A DNA stretch of 64,000 bases, taken from contig JAJGOT010000441.1 in assembly GCA_022457155.1 (NCBI GenBank), forward strand, positions 660,274-724,273. Reading direction: 5' to 3'. Shown here in pieces: positions 28,490 through 41,900 of the stretch. The DNA comes from Cladopsammia gracilis (taxonomy: Eukaryota; Cnidaria; Anthozoa; Scleractinia; Dendrophylliidae). Position 1 is the stretch's first letter, and every line of letters begins with the position of its first letter. Position numbers and translations under genes: made by a program. A model generated the notes under the pieces. That model was given only the letters and a program-made list of their open reading frames with translations, ran no database searches and was not told the origin of the DNA.

Positions 28490-29698
28490 AAGCCCGGTTT
28501 ACGCGACAAGCTTTTCGGGCCCGGCACTCCTAACTTTTGGCACGCGGGCCAATAATTTTTGGCACGGCACTCCTAATTTTACCGTGTAAAAGCAAATTTC
28601 ATTGGCCCGCGTGCCAAAAATTTAGGCGGGCTGAGACCACCTGGCGAGGTAGTCTCGGCCCGCCAAAAAATGGGCCCGCGTGCCAAAATTCAGTCGCACA
28701 TGCGCACATGTTCTTCAACAAACTAAATTGGCGTCGTCTGCAAGGTCGGACACCTCTGTGTCAAGAAAAAACCATGAAAAAACCACGGTACCAGGGTACC
28801 ACGGTTTGAAATGTCCAGTAGAGAGTTTACAGAATAAATTCGGCAAATAGGTCGTAAGCTTAAATATCATCGAAAGGTTATCTGTCTCTCGTACGCATAA
28901 GCTTATTTATTATTTCGGTTAGGAATGTTTTGCTGAAATTAATCTCTCTATCTGGTCTGTGACGGGTCTGTTCACCGTGCCCCTGACGAGAATGACAGAC
29001 CTTCTGAGCAGATAGATTTATTTTCAAATTATCGTCAATCTATGTTGTTTATTAATAACTTTTTAGTAAGCTCACTAAAGTGCATGTATATGAATTACAA
29101 ATTATCAGTGATCAAGAATTTTAGTTTAAGTTTAGTGTTTGTTTTGTTTTGTTTTTTTGTTTTGTTTGTTTTTCATCAAAATTCTTATGGCGTCTTTTCT
29201 AAACTCCTTCAATTAATCTTCTTGCGTTTCTACATTTTTCCTTCACTTGAGGGCCTGTAGTTGCGCTTACATCCCATTCTTTCCCCTTAAGTTTATCTTC
29301 CATGCAATTTATATTTCCCTGTTTCTTCTGTCTTATTGTCCTCTCGGGCTCTGGGTCTCATCTCCATTTTACCGTGGTTCTGTATTTCTGCAATCATGCT
29401 ATTTACGGTCCTGTTGGGCTTTGGTTATGTGTTGTCCTGTTTCCGTGGGGCTTTGGCTGGAGTCTCGGGGTCCTATAATTTTGCATTCAGTTCCAAACAC
29501 AAACAGACAATTGCCAGCTGACTTGCGCGCTGTGCCGCGTTCGCAGTTCTGTGAAACGCGATCCAGATAGTACATAATGGTTCTCCAAAGTGGTTCAGCC
29601 GCTGGCGAATGCACTGAAATGCTCAGAAATGTGGGGTGGCGTTTCATATTTTAGGCGCGCCCATCTCGAAACCAGATGTGCCAAATTTTGTCGTGTAA

Positions 29699-30838
29699 GG
29701 CCTAGTTCAAACGTCGAACTTTTCATGTGCCGAACCTAATTCCTTCAATTAAGTACATGAAAAGATCGACGTTTGAATCAATTAAGTTCGACGTATGTTA
29801 TTTGGGTCGACCCAAGAATTAAAGGCGCTGTTACACCAGGCAATGTTTCGTGCAACTTGTCTCGCAATTTTGTTGCGACACAAGTTGCATGAAAAATTGT
29901 CCAGTGTAACATACCCCGCAACAAACATTTCTCGCGATTTTTTTGTTGCCGCAATCGTTGCGAGAAGTAGAAGTCGGTTCTACTTTTCGCAACGATTCTC
30001 GCCACGCCGCAACGAATTTTTCAAGCGTTGCGTAGTGTAACACGTTTCCTGCAACTTGTGTCGCAACGTTTTGTGACTTTAGCCAATGAAATTGCTCCTT
30101 TCACCGTCGGGCGAGACAAATTGCAAGAAACATTGCCTAGTGTAACACCCTCCAGGCAACTTGTCTCGCAGCATCGCAACGCACGGTTTTTAGTTGTTGC
30201 GAGACAAGTTGCACGAAATATTGCCTAGTGTAACAGCGCCTTAAGTTCGAGTGGGCTACATGGGAAGTTCGACTATGGAGCGACTTCGATTCAAACGTCG
30301 AACTTTTCATGTGCCGAACCTAATGCATAAATTATGTTAACGTATTTTTCAGTATAACCGCACTTCTGATTGGCTATTTAGTGGGTTTTCGCGCCTTTGC
30401 AGACAGAACTCACAGAAACCAGCATTCACGCTGTAGATTTTTAGACTGAAACTGGACAGCTTAAATCGGTCTTCTAAAAAGTTGCTTTTTTTATATCCAT
30501 AAAGAAATCGTAATGTATTTTAAAATTTATGGCGTTACTTTATTTTGTCCAAATATCACGATCACGATCTCCTCAGCTGTCTCCTTGCCACAACAGACCA
30601 CAACAGAACACAAAGCACACTAAAATCAAAACAAGAATTTCCAGGCTTGGTAAATTTTACTTTTTTAGGTTTATTTCCCTATTTCAAGCAGTAAGGATGA
30701 TACTTCTTTTCGCCACGAATTAGGTTCGGCACATGTAAAGTTCGACCGTCTGAATCAACAGTCGAACTTAATAGTTTGGGTCGACCTAAATAGGTATTAG
30801 GTTCGGCACATGTAAAGTTCGACGTTTGAACCGGGCCT
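29699..30838. mobile_element. Middle element(s) of the stack (ggcctagttcaaacgtcgaa ends)
   Basis: Termini related to the palindromic MITE at 24363: ggcctagttcaaacgtcgaa at the left, and gttcgacgtttgaaccgggcct at the right. Further partial copies at about 30285-30325 and 30718-30750 show several insertions or rearrangements of the same family. It contains the innermost MITE at 29823. Confidence 0.65.
29823..30241. mobile_element. Innermost MITE (aggcgctgttacac ends)
   Basis: Inverted ends aggcgctgttacaccaggca and tgcctagtgtaacagcgcct (419 bp). Several internal inverted blocks are built from gcaacttgtctcgcaa and tgttgcgacacaagttgca. It is flanked by ttaa-like bases on both sides (29819-29822, 30241-30244). 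Short frames across it are by-products of the inverted structure. Confidence 0.85.
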
Positions 30839-30927
30839 AAATGGAACAGTGGCGGGCCAAAAAAATTGGCCCGCGTGCCAAATCTAGGAGTGCCGGACCC
30901 AAAACGCTTGTCGTGTAAACCAGACTT

Positions 30928-32179
30928 CGGTTTAAATAACCGGCCCAATATGTTTCCAATTCCATGTTTGTTTCAGTCATAAAACCTTGGGGTCATAAAA
31001 TTTTGAGCATGCATTTGATTTTAGATATTTTAGGTACTGTATGATAATTGGGCTGTCTAACCATGTTCTGCTTTACAAAATAGAGATGACTTGCAGGGAA
31101 AAAATTATTGTGGAATTTATAATATTGTCTTGACATAATTATTCTCAAACTCATTAATAATTCATGACGAAAATACAAAGGAAATTAATGTTTAATGAGT
31201 GATTGGAAATCAGTTCAAACACTCCTCATTTTTGCATCCTTAATTTCTCCTCCTAAAATCATTTCGTTTGAGAAGCAATATCAGACATTCTACACAGTAT
31301 TTCATCAGATTTCCAAACACCTTGAAGTGGGTTAAAAAAAACTCGGCTGCGCCTCGTTTTTCAACCCTCTTCGCGGTATTTGGAAATCTGATGACACACT
31401 GTGGCTCATGTTTGATATATTACCTCCAAATGTGATTTTCATGTTTCAGATAATAGTTCAGTCACTTTGGACTTTGACATTTGTGATGTCTAGTCCGGCG
31501 GCGTAAGGGAACTGTTTTCTAGTGTTCTTGAGTGACGCAAAAGACCAGTCAACAGTCGATTGCAAAATAGAATGACGACAAACCGATTTTGTTGTTTTTG
31601 CCACGATTGTAAATTCACCTCGGAATATTCTCGCGTTTTCGTTGTTGCGCCCTTAAACGGATTTCCATTAAGGCGGGGGTAAACATGAACGCCATTTTTC
31701 CGCCACTTGACATGGCTTTAATGGAAATATGTCGTTCACGTTTCAAGCAATCCAGAAACTCTCTGCTCATCCCGTGAATCTATGTTGTGGGGTGTTTTAT
31801 GAATTTTTGGGTGATTTTTGGGTATGTTTGGGAGGAAATAGTTTTTCTCAAAGGATTGGTAAAATTAAGAGAAATAAGAAATATTGAAGATTTAGTAAAG
31901 TTTTAAAAATATAATTTGTAGTTAATTATTAATAGGCGGACACCAAGTTAATCCACTAGCAACCTGGGGTACTCTTGCGTGGGTATCGACTGTCTGTTGG
32001 TGTTCCAAAAATCATTTTCTTTCTTCTATCCCTTCTTTAAACCTCTTCAAATTTCATTCAAATTCATGTGTACCCCCGCCTTAAGTTTAAAATCTTAAGC
32101 AAAATGGTGTTCTCGAAACTCACTGATGTAATAAGCATAGATTTTGTTGATTGTTATTCCTTCGTTTTCCAGTCTTGTA
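30928..32179. other. No recognisable gene apart from a hairpin MITE
   Basis: Spacer between the nested stack and the cagtagaacc element. It contains the hairpin at 31279-31418 and nothing else that I can support. Confidence 0.4.
31279..31418. mobile_element. Hairpin MITE (catcagatttccaaac)
   Basis: Inverted arms around cagtatttcatcagatttcc and ggaaatctgatgacacactg, with a loop containing ctcggctgcgcctcg. Similar layout to the element at 24630. Confidence 0.75.
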
Positions 32180-32540
32180 CAGTAGAACCTCTACTAACGG
32201 CCACCTCCCCATAACGGCCACTTTTCTGCAACGGTCATTGCTTGTGTTATTCAATCAAATCTTCTATTCTTTTATTTCCCCATAACGGCCAAGTTACAAC
32301 GGTCATGTTTTCTTGTCCCGACTTCTTGTAGAGCGTTTGCACTCAGTACCGTGGGACTCAAATGACAAAGGCCACGGCAGACATGTTGGTGTTCCTAACA
32401 AAAGAAGTTAATTAAAATTCTTTTGTACACGAACAACAATATGGCGGCTATGACGTCAAGTGAAAACGCCCTATTCATTTACTCAAATCCTCCAATCGAG
32501 AATCTTCTCATAACCGGCCACCTTCCTACAACGGTCAGAA
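32180..32540. mobile_element. Tc1/pogo-type MITE (cagtagaacctct end)
   Basis: Begins cagtagaacctctactaacg and is followed by reiterated ccataacggccac / caacggtcat motifs. The complementary-type right part is near ataaccggccaccttcctac. A CAGT...-type terminus suits a pogo/Tigger-mobilised element. The right boundary is uncertain. Confidence 0.5.
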
Positions 32541-32798
32541 TTTGTTTTCTCAGTACAGTACTTTATAAACGATCGTTTTCATTAGTTATGTCAGACACCT
32601 GATCGATAGAATTTCCAACAGCTAGCATTTTGCAAAAAAAAAGAATAATCTGCTATAGACAGTGTGTGATGTGTTACTTCGAAAATGCTGCCAAGAAAGG
32701 CTACCCAGTTACCTCAACTTCTTGATTTTCTTTTGACTAACGAGGTTTGTATTATCTGTCCAATGGAGTTGCTAGAATAAATCTATAACGGATATGAT

Positions 32799-32804
32799 TT
32801 TATT
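32799..32804 (-). terminator. Candidate poly(A) signal of the downstream nAChR-like gene
   Basis: AATAAA on the minus strand about 112 bases past the stop codon at 32917. Plausible by position only. Confidence 0.35.
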
Positions 32805-32916
32805 TGAAATCGCCGGCGATCTTTGTTAATACAATGCGTATCATCTGAGGAGACACGACCACGATGACGTTATGTCAAGTCTTAGCTTGTTACTAGCTTT
32901 ATGGAGCTTCGATAAT

Positions 32917-35900
32917 TCAAAGTAAATTACCACTTGGGGCCTTGAGAATCACGTACAAGCCATTACTTATGATCGCGGTTATAATGATCCACATAAAAAA
33001 TTTATTGACGACTCGCGAAGCAAATTTCCATTCCTCGTGAAGTATTTCCTCCTTCTCTGCCTCGATGATTTTTTTCGTCAGTATACAGTCGTTGTTGTTT
33101 TCAGTGGAACTGCCATCCCCGGGCTCACGACTGTTTAGCAGCGCCGTGGTTGGTTGATGGGAAGGCAGGGACATTTCTGGAATCCAGTTTACTACCGCGC
33201 ATTCGGAAGCCATTGCATTAGACGCGGATTTTAATTTTCTCTCTACCTGTTTCCTCTTCTCTTTTATTTTGTTCCATTCTTGTTGCATTCGCAGTAACTT
33301 GGATCCCCACTCGCACAGCAATACCCTAAGCCAGTTGGGTAACGGATAGGGAGAATGATGAAATAATGTCAACACAATGCACGAGAAAACCAGTGACATA
33401 AAAATGTTCAACATGGTGAGCCCATAATACACCACGATCAGCGGCACTTCGGACGTAGGCGGAAGCGAGTCGGACAGGATAAGCTGTATAATACTTAATG
33501 AGAGCAACACCGTTATACCAACGCCCATCCGCTCTCCTGTTTCTGATGGCAAGTAAAATGAGAGGATTGTTAAAGCCATCATAATCAGACAAGGCATGAA
33601 GCAGTTTAACACGTAATAAAGTGATCTTCTCTTGATGTGAATATCGTATGTAAGGAACACATACGGATGAGGGCAGCATCTAAACTTGGTTTCGTGTCTC
33701 TTAGAAGGCATGCTCTGTAGAATCCATTCACCATTCGCTATGAACGAGCTGATGTCACCATGACCGGCAGTAAAGAGGTTCATTTCAAAGATGTTATAGG
33801 CCCAAGAGCCCAATTTGAGTGTGCAGACCTAGTAAAGTACAATATCCATACGTGAGCCATGGATTGACTTCTGACCCCACTTGAAAACAAATGTTTCGTA
33901 TTTCTTCAAATACACTTAAGTACGGAAACTTGCAAGTGCTATAGATGTCCCGGTAGTTGAATGTTTTGGGGTATTTTTATAAAAAGTTTACTGAAATTAA
34001 AGAACCTATATCAATTTTTTAAGGGACATAAATAGAATAATCCGTTTGAAATCCTTTCATCTTTTTAGTGGCTTGTTTTGTATTGCTAGGTGGCTTGCGG
34101 GACACTGATTTTTAACTTGTTTAGGCGAAATTATTTTCAGAGCAATAGTTTTTGTTTTCGTTTTAGTTGGAATTCATACAAAATATACACCTTATTCGAT
34201 GGTTTAGCAGATAATACGCGCGGATTTGCGAGCAATGAGTAAAATGTCCGTACATATTATCTGTTCAACCATCGAATAACGGATTTATTATTCCACTGAA
34301 ATGCTTCTATTTATCCTTGAGTCTTGAAAACGGGATGCTAACGTGTAATATGGCTGTGTAATACTGTGTAATACGCTTAGATATTTTGCGTGTTCTCTTT
34401 CCCTTATAAGATAAAATGACGTCACAGTCGAATAATATATGTTTGTTTCTCGAGGCAAGCTGTCAGGCATCTCGTGCCGCCGGCATGCTTCGTAACCTCA
34501 ATCGAAGTTACCTGATCATCAAAAGGAAAATTGGTGACATCGAGTTTGCAAGAAGATTTGTAGATTGTTGGGAAGAATCGTGATATGTTTCCATCAGAGG
34601 ATATGGTGAGGCTATGATAGGACTCCTTGTCGATATTATAATCATCCTTAGCACTAGAAAAAGAAAAAAATTATATATAACACCCGTAGAGTGAATAGAA
34701 ATAAAGTGGAGCAAAGTTGCTTGTCTAAGGAAACAACAAGATAGCAGAAACGAAAGCTCAGACTACCGACATTCAAATTTGTCCAATGCGCTAACCACTA
34801 CAAAACCTGCGATCAGGCGCCCTGTTTTTGGCGCGAACGTTGGCGGAAGCGCGTTGAGGTTCTCTTTTTCCCTTCCTGATTTTTTTTTCTCTCCCCGCTC
34901 TTCAACCGACTTTCGCTCCGATAAAAAGGACGTTTGATCGCAGGTTAACCACCATACCACTTCATCTCCATACACCTAACAGTTTTCCAGTACACATGCA
35001 CGTATTCATCTGGACGGAGCTAATATCGACTTACCAGCAAGGCCACTACTAAAAGAAGGAAACACTTTTCAGGTGGTTTGCTAGCAATTTTACAAATACA
35101 CAAAAAAACTCCATCTTCAGGTAGGTACCATATAGTAACGGAAGAATAGACCGCCATCATTTTAAGTTATGATGTGGGTCTACCTTTTATTTGGCTAAGA
35201 ATTTAATAGCGGAGCTCTCGCGGGTCATCCTGCGGAGCCCCATACTCATAGAACCTATGCCCGTCATTTTTCATGCTTATGGCTAGCGGAATGTTTCGCG
35301 GGCGGCGTCTGTTACATGTGTGTAGGTCCGAGTGTTGGGACTCGTAAATAATGTAAATAGTGTAAATAGTGTAAATAATGTTTAATTAATTACTGTTGAT
35401 ATTTGCTGTATCAGCTTGTATCGTTCTTAAAGTAGTTTTTACGGTAGTAATTTTATAGTCCGTTTTATTGTTGTAAATAACCATTGTCTTTGAAAAGCCT
35501 CATTGAGGAAAGTCAATAAAGTATGTATGTATGTATGTATCTATGTATGTGTAATTCACGAGCAAGTATGACGTCGCAAAACATGCGCGTATGACGTCAC
35601 TCAACATCCGGGATCTTAGCAATTTTGAAACCAAAGTGAGGCTTTGTTTTTCGCGCGGCTGCAAATGTCAGGTCGGCTCGGTAAACACTTTGATGTTTTG
35701 CTTTGTTTAGCGGATTTACAGTCTTTTTTTTTTCCTGCACTTTTTCGCGGTTTGCTACTCAAGACAGGGATACTAATTAAGGGATACTCAGAAGCCGCTA
35801 TAGTGGAAAAAGAAGAGCTTTCAGGGATAAAATCTTGCTTCGAGGAACTTCATACGTTTTTATCAATGCGGGGCAATATTTCAGAACCGAAGAAGCGTAG

Positions 35901-38900
35901 TTTTAAAGTGCCCCTATGATCAAATTTTTGATTTTGATTTTTTTCACATTTTCGTGTACTATTAGACTTTCTTACTCATCTTGCCAAATTTCAATCCATT
36001 ACGAACATCAGAAGTCATTTTATTTTAACATTTCTTTCCGAGAATTTACGGCCTCCATTAATCAACCTTGTTCCAAGGCTTGGTTGCGAATGGGAGAAAG
36101 TGACGTCAAAACTCAAACATACCTCACGGGTTGAAATTATAATAACAATCAGCATAGAAAATTCCACGAAGAACAAGTCCAAAGTTTTTGTTGCTTTTCG
36201 CGTGATTTTCAATACTTATTGTTATTGTAATTTCAACCCGTGAGGTATGTCTTTGACGCCACTTTCTCCCATTCGTAACCAAGCCTTAGAACACTCGGAA
36301 ATAAATGTTAAAATAAAATGTGTTTGTTCATTTATCTCATAGGTTGAAAAGCGATTTTATGTAAACTTGGATTTTATAGTTCTAAACTTCACTCGCGTCG
36401 CCTTATGCAAATATGTTTGTGTATTTGTTGCAATTTTGATTTCCAAATCAGTTTCTCCGGCAATTTTTGATACGCAACAGGCGTATTTTATTCGGAAATA
36501 AGTCATATTAGTTATTCTAGACCGAGAAAAAGTGTTTTTTGTGAACTTTTGTACGGTCCGGCTAAATGTACTGTGAAGACGGTCGCATAATACTGGTTTT
36601 TTTTTTAAAATTGCTAAAATTGAAAGATCACCCGGTCGTCAATCTTAATTCTTGTGCTTCCGACCTTTCACCTTAGTTAAGCTTATCATTGGCTTTCTGT
36701 TCAGAGAGCTTCGCTGTTAGGCTCAGCCTATCTATATATATTATAGTTTCTATTAAAGTCTCTAAGCCCCTGTAGTGATCATCGCTAAATTAATCCTTGT
36801 AATATCAATATCAATGCCAAATAATTAAGAGATGTCATCAGTATTAAGGACATGATCACCCAAGATGAATTCTGTTGATATTTTAGCAACTTCTCCACAC
36901 CTCTATAAAAATCATATGGGGACAATGAAGGAGAATTTGTATGTTGATACATTGGGGATTAAAGGGTTAAAAGACAACCAAGTTGTCTCAAGCTCGTAAC
37001 ACAGGTAACACTACATATTTCTCACGACAACCACACTGTTTCAGAGTCTTTTCCATCCACTTGCCTTTCACAATGTCTGCGCAGTTGACAGCGCGTTACG
37101 TGTACAGACGAGAAAACAATAGAAACAAAGTGCAAAGTAATAATATTCTGTACAACATGTTGTACCTCATCCCAGGTGAAACTTTGTTTCATTTTAAGTG
37201 TTCAAACTTAGAAAAAAAACACTCTATTGCATTTTATCAGAAACCCATAAGTGGGTTGAGACGTGCAACTGTCTCTTGCACGCTTCAAAACAAGCTTCCG
37301 ATTATTCAATTTGCTAAGAAGTTGTTACAGCCATATTTGGAAAATCAACACAAAAATATTAACCAAATATGGTACTAAGCAAAAAATGAATATAAGGAAG
37401 CTGTGAATCGGTGCGCGTTAAATGTTTCAACCCACTTATGGGTTTCTCAGTGATTTTATACATACTTGTTGTAAAGGGTTATGTCCGGGAGCCATAAATG
37501 ACTGGCCTGAGTCACAATAAACTCCACATCATCATACTTAGAAGTGTTCCATTGAAGCCTGTGGTCCTTCCAGTACTAATGACATAGAAACGTAATTGTT
37601 AGATTTGAAATTTCCACCATATTTTAATCTATTTAATCGCTTTTGACTGGTTTTCAAGCGGTTTATGTTATCCATTCGACTTGGTAATGTCCAGAAGTAC
37701 GCTGGGAATCAGTTGAGCACGGACGAAGATTCTTCTCTGGGCCAACGTAGTTGCTGGATCTCTGTGAAATAAAGCAAGAAGTTATCAGATTTTCCTCGCT
37801 TCTTTCCGTTCTGGTTTGTTTCGTTACATTGAGGAGGTGAGCTACTTTCAAATTTATGTTTTTGTTTCGTTGAGGATGTATTTTTTTTAAAGGATGAATG
37901 CTCGCCGTTTTATTGTTTTCGCTTGGCACGTTAAAAGAACGAGTAATTCCCGCGGACCGCGGTAGCAGTTTTGATTTATGCCGTTGAAAATGGGCCGGGT
38001 ATTCTGCAATCTAGCCTAATTTGTTATTGCCACAGACAAACCAAATATTTTCATAGTTTTTTTGGTCGGTTGAGAGAAAGCAATGAAAATTGCTGGACTT
38101 GATTCAAAACAGATCACAACAACTACGGTAGGTAAAATTGTTTGCGTACGTGACCTTGAGATCATTTGTGCGTGTCACTAAAAGCAGGCACATGACCGTC
38201 AGAGCATTGAAAGCACACTACTTTCTACGATGGCCCGGAAGGGCCATCCAAAATGTGTTTCTTTTTTACCTAAGTCGAGATTTTCCTATCTCGACGTATA
38301 ACACGAGATATGGGGCCGGATTCACGAAGCCCTCCTAAGTTAAGACATATCCTAAGTATTGTTTCTTAACAATAGCCTATTGTTAGAATGATAATAGACT
38401 ATTGTTAAGAAACAATACTTAGGACACGTCTTAACTTGAGAGGGCTTCGTGAATCCGGGTCCTGGACTTATAACACGAGATCTCAGCTTATAACATGAGA
38501 TTCCGAATTAAAACACGAGATCTCGACTTATAATGCGAGATCTCAGCTTATAACGCGAGATCTCGACTTATAATACGAGATCTCGAGTTATAACATGAGA
38601 TTCCGAATTATAACACGAGATTTCGACTTAGAATGCGAGACCTCGACTTATAACCGCGAGATCTCGACTTCCAATGCGAGATCTCGACTTATAATGCGAG
38701 ATATCGACTTCTAGCACAAAATCGTTTACCTAGATATCGACTTCTAACACAAAATCGTTTACCTATCTCGACTTACATAACACGAGATCTCGAATTATGC
38801 ACTTATTTTCGTTATAATTTTGACTGCTTTCGGTTCATGTGATAGTAGAAGAGAATTCACATTTTGTAATTTATTGCTCATACGACTTGCGGGACGAGAA

Positions 38901-41900
38901 TAATGCTTAGCAGTCTTGTCGTATAATTGAGAATAATTCAATGATGCACCTATCTGAAGAAGCGTTGTCGGAGAAAAAAGCATAAAGGAAACGGTCATAA
39001 CATGTATACTCGAAGAGAACCCACCTTTTGTAGGGGTAGTTGGGCTGCACAAGATACCATGCACCTATCTTACGAGCCTAATGGTCAAAACGTATTGGCT
39101 TGAATATTCCGTGTGCATAAAACTTGCATTGCTAGTAAAACGTCACAGGAAGATTTGAATATTTTTCTCAGTTTCTACTCCTGTTAGAGTGTGAATTCAG
39201 TATACCAACAAGACACCATCTTCTAGGTTGTGGAGGGTTGTACATAAAGAGACCACCAGTTTTTTCCTGTAAAATCCTGTACATTAATTTTGACAATTTT
39301 CCTAAACCATAAACGATACCATACAATGAAATAAGGGTGATCAACGTTTCATTTATCAGTATTTGAGATCTATTCCTTCCTTAAAGATATCTACCGCGGA
39401 TGATATTGGGCATACTGTATTAAAATATGAGTGAAATTTGATCCTCGCAGTGTAAGCAGTTGAAAAAGCAACCTGAAAAACGCTAAATGGAGGCACTTCA
39501 AATTACCTGACAAATTTGTTTCAAAATACAAACATTATCCATTCTTACAACCTGAGAAATTCATCAGAAAATTTGTTTGTGCCTAGACCAAACAGCGAAG
39601 CTGGTAAAAACAGCTATCAGTATAGAGGCTCTGTACTTTGCCTCTCCAGTAATGCTAAAACTCAGCCGAACGTTACAGCTTTTAAACATAATTAAATGAT
39701 ACATTTTGAGAAGAAATTTTTAGTACAAATAAAATTAACTTAGTGACCTTGTTTTTACATTCTTATTACCTTAGTTAACCTATCAATTTTATTTCGTATT
39801 TTCTAATATATTAGGTAATTTATAGGCGCGGCTCTCAGGAAGAGCATTATGTATGAATGGAGAAACCGTGGGTAAATAAAGATTATGCCTATGTATGTAT
39901 GTAGGCTTGAACGGGATTCGAACCCATGACTTTGTGATACCGGTGCAATGCTCTATCCACTGAACTACCAAGCCATATGGATAGATAACAAATGAATGGG
40001 GTTAGTTTCTGGAAAAACTGTGTTGTTGCTGCGTCGGTTGGGGGGGGGGGGGGGGTGAAACTCGAGAATTTAGTTTGAGTCGATAAGGTAAATTGACCAC
40101 CGTAAAAAGATTCAAGAAGGGCTGGACGAACTAGCGCGAAACGTTAGCTATTTAAATCTTTTTACGGTGGTCAATTTACCTTATCGACTCAGTCGATAAA
40201 ACTTAATTCTCATATGGATAGATAGTCAACTGTAAGTTCAAGGTCACGGGCTCGAATTCCGTTCAAGCCTGAATTTTTTAAGGTTGTTTTTTCAACTGCT
40301 TAAGTTGAGAACACACTGCGAGGATCAAATTTCACTCACGTTTCATCCGCAGTTCACATATATAATTTTCATATATTCATATTCATGTGTTAAAATAACG
40401 TGTAAGTATCTGAGCACGCAAGAAACTTTTTCTACTTCCCAGCAAACCATTCGGTCGTACCAATCATGGTTCAGTATACACCGTCACACCTGGCAACGTT
40501 TTTTCAATCAGGTATATAGATCAATATACCGTAAAGTTCCGATAGTAACAAGCCCCCGAAAGCAGCGACCCCCCCCCCCCCCCCGCCCCAAAAGTAACGT
40601 CAAAACTTTGTGGCTGCTAATAAATCCCGAAAGCAGCGAACCCCCGAAAGTAGCGACCCCCCTCTCCCGAAAGTAGCGAGCCCCCGAAAGTAGCGAGTTC
40701 CCCAAAAAGTAGCAAAACCAAGGTTTTTTTTAATTACCATATACACATACCGTATACCTTTATTTTTTTCTAATCCATAGTCAAATTTTTAATGAACAAT
40801 AACATCTTCGTGCAGTGTCAAATTGATCACGATAAGGCACTTTACAACAAGGGGTAGCCTTATGCCACATGCACCATTCGTCCTTGACATCAGTTCACTG
40901 ATGGCGCAATGTGAGAACTAAACCGATATAATTTCGTATTAACAACAGGAACGTTTCTTCAAATTAAAATTGAAAACTCTATATACTGCAGACTAAAACG
41001 CAGCGGTGTGTCATGGAATAGAAGCAGTTTACCTTTCCTCCTCTGAGTCTGAGAAGAATTTGATCTCCTTTATATCAGCTGAGTCATCCATGCGGTAGTC
41101 CTGTAAACCATCGATATTTATTTCACTCTCACGGTCCCTGCTAAGTGGGCAGTACAATACCACATTTCACAAATGAACGGATAACTGTGTTTTTCAGCCG
41201 ATGCGAGGTCTCTTCCCATGCCGTGCCCACCCATTTCGTGAAAAGCACACATCGATCACCAGCGGTCACTTCTCCACTCATAGCGGAGCTCTCGCGGGCC
41301 GAAGGCCCGCTCGCGGAGCTCCATACTCATAGCCGATGTCATGTTTTCTACAGTAAACACTTTTGTTGTGTTCAACCGAAGAAGCGGAGTTTTAAAGAAT
41401 TTCCAAGCGGCCGAGGGACTTCAAGGTAAAACAAATGATATTTTTCGATGGGAAGTTATGCTGATATCAATTTGCGATTGCCTTTTTCTTTGTGTTCTCG
41501 TTAGTTTGGAGAAATGTTTATAAAACGTGCTCAAATTCCGTGGTATTGATTTCTTGAATTTCATCGAAGACAATTTCTCGACGCTCCAATGGTACGCGTT
41601 TTGCTTTTAAACATAAACAATAGATATTTGAATTTTTCAAAAGAAGATTGTGCTGTCCATTTTTATGTGTTATTCATTCATTACATAAGTTTGAACAGCG
41701 ATTTTATGTACATAAAACAAGACTTGCATTTTATGTAGTTCTAACTTCACTCGAGTCGCCTTACGCGAAGATGTCTGTGTATTTTTTGCAATTTTGATTT
41801 CCAAATCAGTTTCTCGGACAATTTTCGACGCGCAACAGGTGTATTTTATTCGGAAATTAGCCACACTAGTTATTCTTGACCGAGAAAAAGTTGAGTATAT

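Larger units (their letters stand above)
28490..30927. mobile_element. Outer element of a nested transposon stack
   Basis: Left end aagcccggtttacgcgacaa with ggcactcctaacttttggca, and right end with the complementary caaatctaggagtgccggac and cgcttgtcgtgtaaaccaga (30880-30927). Next to the left end lies a second inverted pair ttggcacgcgggcc / ggcccgcgtgccaa. The element is split by later insertions at 29699-30838. No transposase was recognised. Confidence 0.75.
35215..36745 (+). repeat. Dispersed repeat with tagcggag head, copy 2 (in intron 4 of gene B)
   Basis: Same head (tagcggagctctcgcggg), middle (ggctagcggaatgtttcgcg) and tail (gctgttaggctcagcctatc) as the 17962 copy. It carries a gtatgtat microsatellite (35521-35550) and a foldback insertion (36075-36288). 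The frame encoding LIKGYSEAAIVEKEELSG is open here as well. Confidence 0.75.

Noticed and set aside
29247..30228. Several overlapping frames on both strands
   Set aside because: They arise from the inverted repeats of nested MITEs and share no recognisable protein motif.
36983..37378. 131-codon plus-strand frame
   Set aside because: It crosses a MITE and lies antisense in an intron of gene B; no domain is visible.
38262..38790. CRISPR-like regular array
   Set aside because: Units are contiguous 20-bp repeats without unique spacers, in a eukaryotic intron; it is a minisatellite within a foldback-like structure.
39905..39975. Possible tRNA gene
   Set aside because: A- and B-box-like motifs are present, but the anticodon stem does not pair well and the flanks look like a SINE.
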